Assembly: GCF_014650035.1 (NCBI RefSeq)
Contig: NZ_BMUE01000003.1
Location: forward strand, 248,001 to 312,000
DNA: 64,000 nucleotides
Direction: 5' to 3'
Source of the DNA: Streptomyces lucensis JCM 4490
GTDB taxonomy: Bacteria; Actinomycetota; Actinomycetes; Streptomycetales; Streptomycetaceae
Shown here one piece after another: positions 41,923 to 49,998 of the stretch. Under the pieces are notes generated by a model that saw only the letters and a program-made list of their open reading frames with translations, did no database searches and was not told the DNA's origin. The position numbers were made by a program, and so were the translations under genes. How positions within the stretch are numbered: position 1 is the first letter of the stretch; each line of letters starts with the position of its first letter.

Positions 41923-42710
41923 CCGGCCTTCCGGGAACGGACGGAGACACCGAGGTACACCTCGGCGACCTGGCCGTCCTCGCGTATCTCCCGGGCCGGT
42001 CCCGACAGCACCAGCCGGCCGGCCTCCAATACGTGCGCCCGGTGCGCGATGTCCAGCGCCAGCTGCGCGTTCTGCTCGACGACGACCACGGTGGTGCGTT
42101 CCTCCTCGTTGACGGCGCGGACGATCCCGAACAGCTCACGCGTGACCAGCGGCGCGAGGCCCAGGGACGGCTCGTCCAGCAGCAGCAGGGCGGGCCGCAG
42201 CATCAGCGCCCTGCCGATGGCGATCATCTGCTGCTCCCCGCCGCTGAGGCTGCCGGCCGCCTGTCGCGACCGCCGGCGCAGTGCGGGGAAGTAGTCGTAG
42301 ATCCGTTCCAGGTCGGCCGTCACTGCCGCCCGGTTCCGGCGCCCGGTGCGCAGGTGCGCGCCGATGCGCAGGTTCTCCTCCACGGTCAGGTCGTTGAAGG
42401 TGCCCCGGCCCTCGGGGACGTGCGCCACGCCGAGCCTGGCGGCCTGTTCGGGCGAGCGGCCCAGCAGTTCGGTGCCGTTCAGGGTGACCGAGCCCCGGCC
42501 GCGGACCATGCCGCTCAGCGCCCGCAGCGTCGTGGTCTTGCCCGCGCCGTTCGGTCCGAGGATCGCGCACACCTCACCGCGGGCGACGGAGAAGTCGAGG
42601 CCCTGCAGCACGCGGGCCTGGCCATATCCGGCGTGCAGTCCGCGGACCTCCAGGAAGTCCGGCTCCTCACTCGCCGGGGCCTCGGTGCGGCCGGTGGCGG
42701 TCCCGCTCAT
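41919..42710 (-). CDS. livF: Branched-chain amino acid ABC ATPase, LivF type
   Basis: Protein of 263 residues. ABC motifs are all present: Walker A GPNGAGKTT, signature LSGGEQQM, Walker B LLLLDEPSLGLAP, and the H-loop. The EGRGTFNDLTVEENLRIGA segment is typical of LivF. Powers the importer with LivG. Its start overlaps the LivG stop. Confidence 0.92.
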   Translation of the reverse strand: MSGTATGRTEAPASEEPDFLEVRGLHAGYGQARVLQGLDFSVARGEVCAILGPNGAGKTTTLRALSGMVRGRGSVTLNGTELLGRSPEQAARLGVAHVPEGRGTFNDLTVEENLRIGAHLRTGRRNRAAVTADLERIYDYFPALRRRSRQAAGSLSGGEQQMIAIGRALMLRPALLLLDEPSLGLAPLVTRELFGIVRAVNEEERTTVVVVEQNAQLALDIAHRAHVLEAGRLVLSGPAREIREDGQVAEVYLGVSVRSRKAG

Positions 42711-43465
42711 GCGGCCACCCCCAGGTACGCCTCGACGACCGCCGGGTCACGCTGGATGTCCTCCGGCGGGCCCTCGGCGATCCTGCGGCCGAAGTCGAGG
42801 CAGACCACCTTGTCGCACAGGCCCATCACGAACCCCATGTGGTGTTCGACCACCACGAGCGTGAGGTCGAACTCCCGGCGCACCGAGCGGACCAGATCCG
42901 CGAATTGGCCGACCTCGCCGTGGCTGAGTCCGTTGACGGGTTCGTCGAGCAGCAGCAGCCGGGGCCGTACCGCGAGTGCCCGCGCGAGTTCGACGCGTTT
43001 GAGCGTGCCGAACGGCAGCCCACTGGCGGGGTGGTCGGCGACGTCCGCCAGGCCGAGCCGTCGCAGCAGGTCGTCCGCCTGGTCACGCAGTTCCCTCTCC
43101 TCTCGCCGGACGCGGGGCAGCCGGAGCGCCGCGGCGAGGTGTCCGGTGCGCCCCCGGCTGTGGGCGCCGACCATGACGTTCTCCCGCACCGTGAGCTGCG
43201 GGAACAGGCCGAGGTTCTGGAAGGTGCGGGCGATGCCGCGTCCGGCCACGGCGTGCGGCGGAACGGCGAGCAGGTCCTCGCCCTCGAACCGCATCTCGCC
43301 TCCGTCCGGATCGCAGCGCCGGGTGAGGCAGTTGAACAAGGTGGTCTTGCCGGCTCCGTTCGGCCCGATGAGCCCCACGGCGGTGCCCGGCTCTACGGTG
43401 AACGCGACACCGTCCAGTGCCGTGATCCCGCCGAAGCGCACGGTGATACCGTCGACCGCGAGCAT
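42707..43465 (-). CDS. livG: Branched-chain amino acid ABC ATPase, LivG type
   Basis: Protein of 252 residues with Walker A GPNGAGKTT, the LivG-specific GRGIARTFQNLGLFPQLTVRENVMVGAH, and Walker B LLLLDEPVNGLS. The signature segment reads LPFGTLKRVELARAL, the LivG form with F-G-T-L-K-R in place of the canonical LSGGQ, common in this family. The ATG at 43465 has GGAAGGGG upstream; upstream codons in frame lie in the regulatory region. First gene of the importer operon, divergent from PucR (2). Confidence 0.9.
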   Translation of the reverse strand: MLAVDGITVRFGGITALDGVAFTVEPGTAVGLIGPNGAGKTTLFNCLTRRCDPDGGEMRFEGEDLLAVPPHAVAGRGIARTFQNLGLFPQLTVRENVMVGAHSRGRTGHLAAALRLPRVRREERELRDQADDLLRRLGLADVADHPASGLPFGTLKRVELARALAVRPRLLLLDEPVNGLSHGEVGQFADLVRSVRREFDLTLVVVEHHMGFVMGLCDKVVCLDFGRRIAEGPPEDIQRDPAVVEAYLGVAA

Positions 43466-43536
43466 GAGTGACGCCCCTTCCGATGTGCTGGGGGGTGGGC
43501 GAGCGTCACAGTAGGTGGGGGCGTTCGGGGCGCACA

Positions 43537-43554
43537 TTGGGTGCGGGCACCCAA
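43537..43554. promoter_or_regulatory. Perfect 18-bp palindrome upstream of the importer operon
   Basis: TTGGGTGC-GG-GCACCCAA, perfect 8-bp arms, 72 bases upstream of LivG and 100 bases upstream of PucR (2). Likely operator shared by the two divergent units. Confidence 0.55.
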
Positions 43555-43571
43555 CTTGCCGGTCGCCGCAC

Positions 43572-43586
43572 TGTGCGCGGCGCACA
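43572..43586. promoter_or_regulatory. Second palindrome in the PucR/liv region
   Basis: TGTGCGC-G-GCGCACA, a perfect 15-base palindrome 17 bases after the first. Two adjacent dyads with related GTGC half-sites suggest cooperative binding. Confidence 0.5.
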
Positions 43587-43653
43587 AGTGCGGGGAGATG
43601 TCTCACGCCGCACCTGTTGACGGCGCACGACGGGGACGGCGACGATCGGCGCC

Positions 43654-44949
43654 ATGCCTCGCGGTCCCGCCCTGGGTAGCTCCCAGCTCGCCGAACAGCT
43701 CCGCCGGGAGCGGTGGCGGATCCTGCACGCCGTCCACGACCGGGTCGAGGAGGTGGCGGAGGCCGCCGTCGAGGTCATGCGCGCGGAGATCCCGTCGTAC
43801 GCGCTGCAGGACGAGCGGTTCTTCGACGACGTGCGGGCCCAGGTGCTCGAGCACTACCGCATGCAGCTGGCGGCGCTGGCCGGCGACCGCGACATCGCTC
43901 CCGAGGACCTGGTCTTCAGCCGCGCGGCGGCGATGCGCCGCGCACGCGCGGGGTTCGCCCTGGAGGACTGGATCAGCGCCTTCCGGGTGGGCCGGCAGGT
44001 GATGTGGGACGCCCTGCTGGACTGCGCGGGTACCTCCGCCGAGGCCCAGCAGGCCGCGCTGTCCCTCGTCACCCCGCTGATGCGCTACGTCGACTTCGCC
44101 AGCACGCACGCCGCGCAGGCGTACGTCGAGTACCAGCAGCACGTGGTGGCGGACGCGGACCGGGAGCGCCGGGATCTCCTGGAGCAGTTGCTGGCCGGGG
44201 TGGCACCGGCGCGCGGCGGGCTGTTCGCCGCGGCGCAGGCGTACGGGATCGGACCGCGCTCACCGATGATGGCGGTCGTGGCGGAGTGCGTCGGCGACAC
44301 GCGTACCGGGGACCTCGCCTCGGCCGAGTACGGGTACGCCACCAGCGCGTCGATCAGCGTCGCCGGGCCCTGGGCCGGCCGGACCCTGGTCGTCGTGCGC
44401 CACGGCGAGGTGGTGGCCGTGCCCGTGGTCCGGGCCGGCATGGACGCGCAGGACATATGCGACCACTTCGAGGCGGTTCAGCGGCGGCTCGCACGGGAGG
44501 GGACCATGCTCGCCATGGGCATCAGCACGGTCGCCGGCGGCGCGGCCGAGCTGCCGCGCGCGTACGCGGAGGCGCGGGCCGCGCTCGACCTGGTGCCGGG
44601 CGGGGGCGGGGTGGCGGCGCTGCCGCGGCTGTCCCCGTTCGACTACCTGGCGCTGCGCGCCGACGACCTCGCCCGCCAGCTGGTCGACCCCCGGGTGCGG
44701 GCGCTGCTGGAGGAGGACCGGGGACGCGGTGACACACTGGCCGCCACCATACGGGCGTTCGCCGAGGCGGACCTCAACCTGCGGCTGGCCGCCGAGCGGC
44801 TGCGGGTGCACCACAACACGGCGCACTACCGGTTGCGCCGGATCGAGGAACGCACCGGCCGCAATCCGCGCCGGATCGCCGATCTCCTGGAACTGCTGGT
44901 CGCCCTCGCCATCCGCGACGGGGCCGGGGAGGGTGAGGACTGCCAGTGA
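43654..44949 (+). CDS. PucR-family regulator (2), divergent from the liv operon
   Basis: Protein of 431 residues with an N-terminal RsbRD-like helical sensor region (LRRERWRILHAVHDRVEEVAEAAVEVM and EDWISAFRVGRQVMWDALL), a middle GGDEF-like CdaR domain (about 200-330) and a C-terminal PucR HTH (FAEADLNLRLAAERLRVHHNTAHYRLRRIEERTGRNP). Such regulators control catabolic genes. Position divergent from the importer with palindromes between strongly suggests control of that operon. Its stop overlaps the TetR gene (GTGA). Confidence 0.87.
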   Translation: MPRGPALGSSQLAEQLRRERWRILHAVHDRVEEVAEAAVEVMRAEIPSYALQDERFFDDVRAQVLEHYRMQLAALAGDRDIAPEDLVFSRAAAMRRARAGFALEDWISAFRVGRQVMWDALLDCAGTSAEAQQAALSLVTPLMRYVDFASTHAAQAYVEYQQHVVADADRERRDLLEQLLAGVAPARGGLFAAAQAYGIGPRSPMMAVVAECVGDTRTGDLASAEYGYATSASISVAGPWAGRTLVVVRHGEVVAVPVVRAGMDAQDICDHFEAVQRRLAREGTMLAMGISTVAGGAAELPRAYAEARAALDLVPGGGGVAALPRLSPFDYLALRADDLARQLVDPRVRALLEEDRGRGDTLAATIRAFAEADLNLRLAAERLRVHHNTAHYRLRRIEERTGRNPRRIADLLELLVALAIRDGAGEGEDCQ

Positions 44950-45590
44950 GCGGCATCGTGGAGTCCGCCGGGAGGACCGCGGGACAGGGCGCGGAACTGT
45001 CCGAGGGGTACGCCGGACAGGTCGGAACGCTCCGGCGTGCACTGCTGGACGCCGCGCTGGAGGTGTTCACCGAGCGCGGCTACAGCGATGCCGGTCTCAC
45101 CGAGATCGCGACGCGCTCCGGCATCCCGGTGGGCAGCCTCTTCCAGCACTACGGCGGCAAACAGGGGCTGTACCTGGCTCTGTGGGAGGAGTTCCGGGAG
45201 GAACAGGAGCGCCGGACGGCGGCCACGCTGACCGTCGAACGGGACCGCGGCGTGGACGACCCCGTCACCCTGTTCGTGGCGGGGGCGAGGGCGTACCTGG
45301 AGGGCGCCTGGGACAACCGGCGGCTCGGAAGGCTCTTCGCGGAGGACGACGGCCCCTCGGGCTTCGACGCACTGCGCCGCCAGTGGGACCGCGCCTGGGT
45401 ACGGCGCAACGCCCGCCTGCTGGAGGTGGACGAGCGGCGACGCGCCGGGCGGGTCCGGGTGAGCGTGCTGACCACGGTCATCGGAGGGGCGGCACGCGAA
45501 CTGGGCGACTGCGGGGACGAGACGGAGGCCGGGGAGATCGTGGACGAGGTGTGCGGCATCCTCGTCCACCTGTCGGTCCCGCCCGGGTGA
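44946..45590 (+). CDS. TetR family regulator (1), coupled to PucR
   Basis: Protein of 214 residues. The N-terminal HTH (about 30-75) reads LRRALLDAALEVFTERGYSDAGLTEIATRSGIPVGSLFQHYGGKQGLYLAL, a standard TetR DNA-binding domain. The C-terminal ligand-binding half is helical and not specific. The GTG overlaps the PucR stop, so both are made together. It ends convergent with a HAD gene. It could act on the TetR-type operator at 46421-46436; unproven. Confidence 0.88.
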   Translation: MSGIVESAGRTAGQGAELSEGYAGQVGTLRRALLDAALEVFTERGYSDAGLTEIATRSGIPVGSLFQHYGGKQGLYLALWEEFREEQERRTAATLTVERDRGVDDPVTLFVAGARAYLEGAWDNRRLGRLFAEDDGPSGFDALRRQWDRAWVRRNARLLEVDERRRAGRVRVSVLTTVIGGAARELGDCGDETEAGEIVDEVCGILVHLSVPPG

Positions 45591-45657
45591 GGCGTGGGGC
45601 GGTCCGTGCCGCTCGGGCCGCCGGATCAGCCGTGGCGGGGGAACCGCGGGGCGTTCG

Positions 45658-45671
45658 GCCCGGAACCGGGC
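45658..45671. terminator. Possible hairpin between TetR and HAD genes
   Basis: GCCCGG-AA-CCGGGC, perfect 6-bp arms, in the 115-base gap between two convergent genes. Short, so weak. Confidence 0.3.
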
Positions 45672-45705
45672 GACCGTGGCGGAGGCCGGCGCGAAGGCCG
45701 CCCGG

Positions 45706-46344
45706 TCACGTGGTGATCCCGAAGCGTTCGGCGAGCTGGCGGCGGGTGTCGGCGGCGCTGGTGTGCAGTACGCCGCCGATGCCGATCCGTGCCGCTCCGT
45801 CGAGGTTCTGTCGCAGATCGTCGATCATCACCGCCTCCTCGGGGTGGACGCCCAGGCGTTCACAGGCGAGCGCGTAGATCCGCCGGGAGGGCTTGCGGAC
45901 GCCGACCTCGGCGGAGATGACGACCACGTCGGCGACGGCGGCGAGGTCGACGCCGTCGTACGCGCCGGTGCCGAACGAGTTGGACACGAGCGCGACGGGG
46001 CGGCCGGCGGCCCGAAGGCCGTCCAGCAGCGCGAGCATGTCCCGGTCGATCGTCACCCCGGCCTGCATCCGGGCCGTCAGCCCCTCGGCCGCCACGTCGG
46101 CGCCGTGCGCGCGGAGCCGTTCCGCGAACCCCTTCTCGAAGGCCTCGGTGCCGATCCGTCCGCACTCGTGGTCGGCCAGGAGGGCGCGGGACGGCTGGTC
46201 CCGGCGGAGGAGGTCCAGCGGCAGGCGCGGGTCGCCGCCCAGCGAGGCGCCGAAGTCGCTGAAGGCCCACAGCACACTGGAGGTGAGCACGCCGCCGAAG
46301 TCCACCAGGATCGCGGTCCGTTCCCTTTCCCTCATGTCCGACAC
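45706..46344 (-). CDS. HAD family phosphatase (sEH N-domain-like)
   Basis: Protein of 212 residues. HAD motif I is ILVDFGGVLTSS (the second Asp of DxD is Gly, as in haloacid-type or sEH-like members), motif II VSNSFG, and motif IV VMIDDLRQNLDGA with the Lys of motif III in EVGVRKPSRRIYAL. This resembles the N-terminal phosphatase domain of soluble epoxide hydrolases and related HAD proteins. The GTG at 46344 is favoured by AAGGGG seven bases upstream; ATG 46335 is the alternative. It is divergent from an epoxide-hydrolase-like gene. Confidence 0.85.
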   Translation of the reverse strand: MSDMRERERTAILVDFGGVLTSSVLWAFSDFGASLGGDPRLPLDLLRRDQPSRALLADHECGRIGTEAFEKGFAERLRAHGADVAAEGLTARMQAGVTIDRDMLALLDGLRAAGRPVALVSNSFGTGAYDGVDLAAVADVVVISAEVGVRKPSRRIYALACERLGVHPEEAVMIDDLRQNLDGAARIGIGGVLHTSAADTRRQLAERFGITT

Positions 46345-46392
46345 GTCTCCACCCCTTCCTCTCGCTGCCGACTCGCCCCCGGCGTCGCGGCC

Positions 46393-46436
46393 TTGACAAC
46401 CCACACCGGGGAGTAAAGGCTACCGACCAGTCGGTA
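46393..46436 (+). promoter_or_regulatory. Promoter with TetR-like operator before the hydrolase
   Basis: A consensus -35 TTGACA (46393-46398) is followed by a perfect dyad TACCGAC-CA-GTCGGTA (46421-46436) that would overlap the transcription start. The -10 is not clear (TAAAGG at 46414-46419 is one option). The dyad matches sites at 30207 and 30306 in sequence and spacing. Confidence 0.6.
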
Positions 46437-46450
46437 CGAAGGGGTAGGGC

Positions 46451-47332
46451 GTGAAGGAGCTGAACATCTCCACCGCCGCGGGCGTGTTCGACGCCTGCGC
46501 GGCGGGGCCGCCCGACGGCCGCCCGGTGCTGCTGCTGCACGGCTTCCCGCAGACGGGGCTGGCGTGGCGGCGGCAGATCAAGGCCCTGGCTGCGCACGGC
46601 TGCCTGGTGGTCGCGCCCGACCAGCGGGGGTACTCCCCGGGCGTCCGGCCCAGGCGGCCCGGGGACTACCGCATGAGCCTCCTCGTCGACGACGTGGTCG
46701 CGATCACCGAGGAGCTGGGCTGGCCGGCGTTCGATCTGGCCGGTCACGACTGGGGAGGCGCGGTGGCCTGGTGGACCGCGCACGCGCACCCCGGCCGGGT
46801 ACGCACCCTGACGGCCGTGTCGACCCCGCACCCCGGTGCGCTGGCCGCCGCCCTGCGCACCGACGAGGACCAGCGCGGACGCTCGCGCTACATGATCGAC
46901 TGGCGCGAGACGCCCGCGACCGAGGAGCGCATGCTCGCCCACGACGCCCGGGAACTCCGCGCGCTCTACGCCGGGAAGGTCCCGCAGGACGGCGTCGAGG
47001 CCTACGTACGGCACCTGTCCCGGCCGGGCGCTCTCACCGCCGCGCTGAACTGGTACCGGGCGGGCCGCCCCGACGGCGCGATCGGCGCCGTCGAGGTGCC
47101 CACGCTGTACGTGTGGAGCACCCGGGACAGCGCGTTCGGCCCGGCGCCCGCGCGGGAGACCGAACGGTGGGTCGACGGACCGTACCGGTTCGAGACCCTC
47201 CCGGGGGTCAGCCACTGGATCCCCGAGGAAGCGCCCGACACGCTGAGCCGCCTGCTGCTCGAGCACCTTGCGGCGCACGGCGGTCACGGAACCGCGGGGG
47301 ACGCCCCGTCCGCCGACCTCCCGAAGAGGTGA
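46451..47332 (+). CDS. Alpha/beta hydrolase, epoxide hydrolase type
   Basis: Protein of 293 residues with the alpha/beta fold. The oxyanion motif is HGFPQT (around 30). The nucleophile elbow GHDWGG carries Asp100, not Ser, as in epoxide hydrolases and haloalkane dehalogenases. The catalytic His lies in GVSHWIPEEAPD near the end. The cap-domain WYR segment (ALNWYRAGR) fits epoxide hydrolases. GTG start. It is followed four bases on by a SCO6745-family gene. The TetR-like operator at 46421 sits just upstream. Confidence 0.87.
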   Translation: MKELNISTAAGVFDACAAGPPDGRPVLLLHGFPQTGLAWRRQIKALAAHGCLVVAPDQRGYSPGVRPRRPGDYRMSLLVDDVVAITEELGWPAFDLAGHDWGGAVAWWTAHAHPGRVRTLTAVSTPHPGALAAALRTDEDQRGRSRYMIDWRETPATEERMLAHDARELRALYAGKVPQDGVEAYVRHLSRPGALTAALNWYRAGRPDGAIGAVEVPTLYVWSTRDSAFGPAPARETERWVDGPYRFETLPGVSHWIPEEAPDTLSRLLLEHLAAHGGHGTAGDAPSADLPKR

Positions 47333-47336
47333 CCCG

Positions 47337-48158
47337 ATGCAGACAGCGCACGCGGCCTGGCGCCGCCTCGAGCCCGTACACAGCATGATCTACTTCGTCC
47401 CCGAGGCGAAGCGGCGGTACGCGGAGCTCGGACTGAGCGTACCCGCCGGATACTTCGCCTCCCGCGGCGCGGCCCTGGGCCGGGCCTCCGCCGAGCTGGT
47501 CATCTCGACCTTCTACAACTTCAGCCCCGCGCTCGTGCGCCAGGCGGTCGACGGGGTCTGGGACACGACCACGCCGGAGCAGGTGCTGGACGCCCGGTAC
47601 ACCGCGGCGGACGAGGCCCTGCGGCGGGCGGGCGTCCACGAACTGCCCGGCCTGGCGGAGGTCCTGGCGCTGACCCGCCGGGCGGCCGAGGCCGCCCGCG
47701 AACACGCCCAGGGCCGCCCGCTGTTCGCCGCACACGCCGCACTGCCCTGGCCCCAGGGGCCCGTGCCGCAGTTGTGGCACGCCCAGACACTGCTCCGGGA
47801 GTTCCGCGGGGACGGCCACGTCGCCTGTCTGCTGAGCGAGGGCGTCGGGGGCCTGGAGGCCCTGATCCTGCACGCCGCCACCGGTGACGTCCCCGTCGGC
47901 TTCCTCAAGGCCAGCCGCGCATGGCCCGAGGAGGAGTGGGCCGGCACCCGCGAGCGCCTGCGCGAGCGGGGGCTGCTCGACGGCGACGGCCTCAGCCCGG
48001 AAGGCGTACGGCTGCGGCGGCACATCGAGGACCGCACCGACCGGCTGGCGCTGCCCGCCTACGCCGCGCTCGGCGAGGCCGGCTGTGAACGTCTCGCCGA
48101 ACTCGCGCGCCCCTTCGGGCGCGCCGTCGTGGACTCCGGCCTCCTCAAGGTCGGCTGA
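47337..48158 (+). CDS. SCO6745 family protein
   Basis: Protein of 273 residues, all helical, starting AAWRRLEPVHSMIYFVPEAKRRYAELGL, with ELVISTFYNFSPALVRQAVDGVW and C-terminal DRTDRLALPAYAALGEAG. I recognise it as the actinobacterial SCO6745 family of unknown function, with winged-helix-like character in the C-terminal half. The ATG at 47337 has GAGGTGA upstream. Co-transcribed with the epoxide-hydrolase-like gene. Confidence 0.82.
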   Translation: MQTAHAAWRRLEPVHSMIYFVPEAKRRYAELGLSVPAGYFASRGAALGRASAELVISTFYNFSPALVRQAVDGVWDTTTPEQVLDARYTAADEALRRAGVHELPGLAEVLALTRRAAEAAREHAQGRPLFAAHAALPWPQGPVPQLWHAQTLLREFRGDGHVACLLSEGVGGLEALILHAATGDVPVGFLKASRAWPEEEWAGTRERLRERGLLDGDGLSPEGVRLRRHIEDRTDRLALPAYAALGEAGCERLAELARPFGRAVVDSGLLKVG

Positions 48159-48720
48159 CCGCCGGCCCCCGCCACGAGCACGAGTGGCGGCTCGCGCCGG
48201 GCGCCACCGGCCGGCCGGCCGCGGGGTGGGGCAGCGGGTCGGCCGGGTCCGGGAACCGGACGCGGTCCGTTCCCCGGCCTGCCGGGCGCCGCGGCACACG
48301 CCTCCCTGTGACGCCCAGGCGCCGGCGAGGGCGGCGGCGCGGTGGCCGCAAGCAGACGGCCCGGCAATCGCCGGGCCGTCGTGGTGTTCGACCGCTGGCA
48401 GCCGCAAGGACCACTGGTCCGGGTGGCAGGACGGCCGGCCGTCGGCCGGGAAGAACGGCCGCCGCCCGTCCGTGGCGCCGTCGCCATCCGGTCATTCCGC
48501 TACCAGCGGGTAGACACCCAACTCCCTGACTGGAACGCTCCCTACAGAGCGCGCACGTCACACACCGTTCGTTCCGCCGCCCCGTGCACCGGCCCACCGC
48601 TCCCCCGGGCGCCACGCCGGAGGGCACCGGCCGGAATTCCCGTTGGAGCCGCATCCGCACCACCACGAAGTCCTCGCATCAGCCGCGTCCTCCCCTTCTT
48701 CGCCGAGAGGAGCTCACCTG
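48159..48720. other. Intergenic region with hairpins, no gene seen
   Basis: About 560 bases between the SCO6745 gene and the beta-helix gene. It contains GTCCGG-GAA-CCGGAC (48247-48261), the terminator at 48355-48380, and a dyad GGACCA-C-TGGTCC (48408-48420). No reading frame with convincing ribosome site or recognisable product was found. The downstream part should hold the promoter of the secreted-protein pair, but no clear -10/-35 is visible. Confidence 0.5.
48355..48380 (+). terminator. Terminator downstream of the hydrolase/SCO6745 operon
   Basis: GACGGCCCGGC (48355-48365) pairs perfectly with GCCGGGCCGTC (48370-48380) around the loop AATC. An 11-bp stem with a tetraloop, about 200 bases after the stop. 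Confidence 0.65.
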
Positions 48721-49965
48721 ATGAACCACCGAACCATCCCGGCGGCACTCGCCGTCGTCCTCGCCGCATGTGTGGCACTCGCCGCGCCCCCGGCCAGGGC
48801 CGCCGCGCCCGCGGCCGCCGGCCCGACGGAGTTCACCGTGGACACCACGTCCGACGCGGTCGACGCCGACCCGTCGGACGGCCTGTGCCGCACCGCGTCG
48901 GGCGCTTGCAGCCTGCGCGCGGCGGTGACGGCGGCCAACGCCCGCCCTGGCAGCACCGTCGCACTGCCTCCGGGCCGTTACCGGCTGACCATCCCGCCCG
49001 ATCCCCGCTTGATCAACGGAGACCATCCCGACCCGACCACGGGTGACCTGAACGTCAGCGCCCCCACCACGATCCGGGGCTCCGGCGCGCGGAGCACCGT
49101 CATCGACGCGAACCACCTGGACCGCGCCTTCCGCATGCAGGCGGACACCCGGCTGTCCGGTCTGACGATCACCGGCGGAGTGGCCAAGGAGCGCGAACTG
49201 CCCATCACCGACACCGGCGGCGGGGGCATCGCCAACGGGCACCACATGTCGCTGCGAGGGGTCGCGGTGACCGGCAACTCCGCCGGTTACGGCGGCGGCA
49301 TCTTCAACATCCCCGGCTCGCACCTGGACCTGATCGACAGCACCGTCAGCGGGAACACCGCCGGAGAGGCCGGGGGCATCCGCTTCGACGACAGCGGCAC
49401 CGTGACCAACTCGACGATCGCCGCCAACCGGGTGACGAACCCCGGTGACCGTCCCGGCAGCCTCGCCGGCTACGGCGGGGGCATCGACATCCGCGGCCGG
49501 GGCCTCGTGGAGATCCTCAACTCAACCGTCGTCGGCAACAGTTCGAGCGACGGAGGTGGGGGCATCAACATCGCCCCCGCCTACCTCGACAGCCTGCCCT
49601 CCCCGATTCCCGACGTCATCGATCTGCCGCTGGGGCGCATGACGTTGCGCAACTCGGTCGTCGCGGGCAACACCGTCGGCGGCAGGGCCGGCAACTGCAA
49701 GAAGGCCTTCGCGACCATCGCGTCGGAGGGACACAACATCGACGGTGACGGCAGTTGCCGGCTCACCGCCGAGGGCGACCTGCCCAGCCGTGCGCCGCTG
49801 ATCGGCCCACTCGCCGACAACGGCGGCCCCACGGACACCGCCGCGCTGCTGCCGGGAAGTCCGGCCCTCGACGCGGCGGACCGCTGCCCGGCCACCGATC
49901 AGCGGGGTGTGGCCCGCCCTCAGGGGGCCGCGTGCGACATCGGCGCCTACGAGCACACACCCTGA
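48721..49965 (+). CDS. Secreted right-handed beta-helix (CSLREA-like) protein
   Basis: Protein of 414 residues. A signal peptide (1-28) precedes a CSLREA-type entry (TEFTVDTTSDAVDADPSDGLCRTASGACSLRAAVTAANA) and a parallel beta-helix with repeating L(T)ITGG and STVSGNTA strands, as in polymorphic outer proteins and choice-of-anchor Q proteins; the C-terminus (DNGGPTDTAALLPGSPALDA) is the usual end of such domains. It probably binds or cleaves a polysaccharide outside the cell. No catalytic triad could be assigned. ATG with GAGGAG upstream. Followed by the esterase after 33 bases. Confidence 0.87.
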   Translation: MNHRTIPAALAVVLAACVALAAPPARAAAPAAAGPTEFTVDTTSDAVDADPSDGLCRTASGACSLRAAVTAANARPGSTVALPPGRYRLTIPPDPRLINGDHPDPTTGDLNVSAPTTIRGSGARSTVIDANHLDRAFRMQADTRLSGLTITGGVAKERELPITDTGGGGIANGHHMSLRGVAVTGNSAGYGGGIFNIPGSHLDLIDSTVSGNTAGEAGGIRFDDSGTVTNSTIAANRVTNPGDRPGSLAGYGGGIDIRGRGLVEILNSTVVGNSSSDGGGGINIAPAYLDSLPSPIPDVIDLPLGRMTLRNSVVAGNTVGGRAGNCKKAFATIASEGHNIDGDGSCRLTAEGDLPSRAPLIGPLADNGGPTDTAALLPGSPALDAADRCPATDQRGVARPQGAACDIGAYEHTP

Positions 49966-49998
49966 CCGCACCGCTCGCACCGGCATCCGGGAGAAGTG

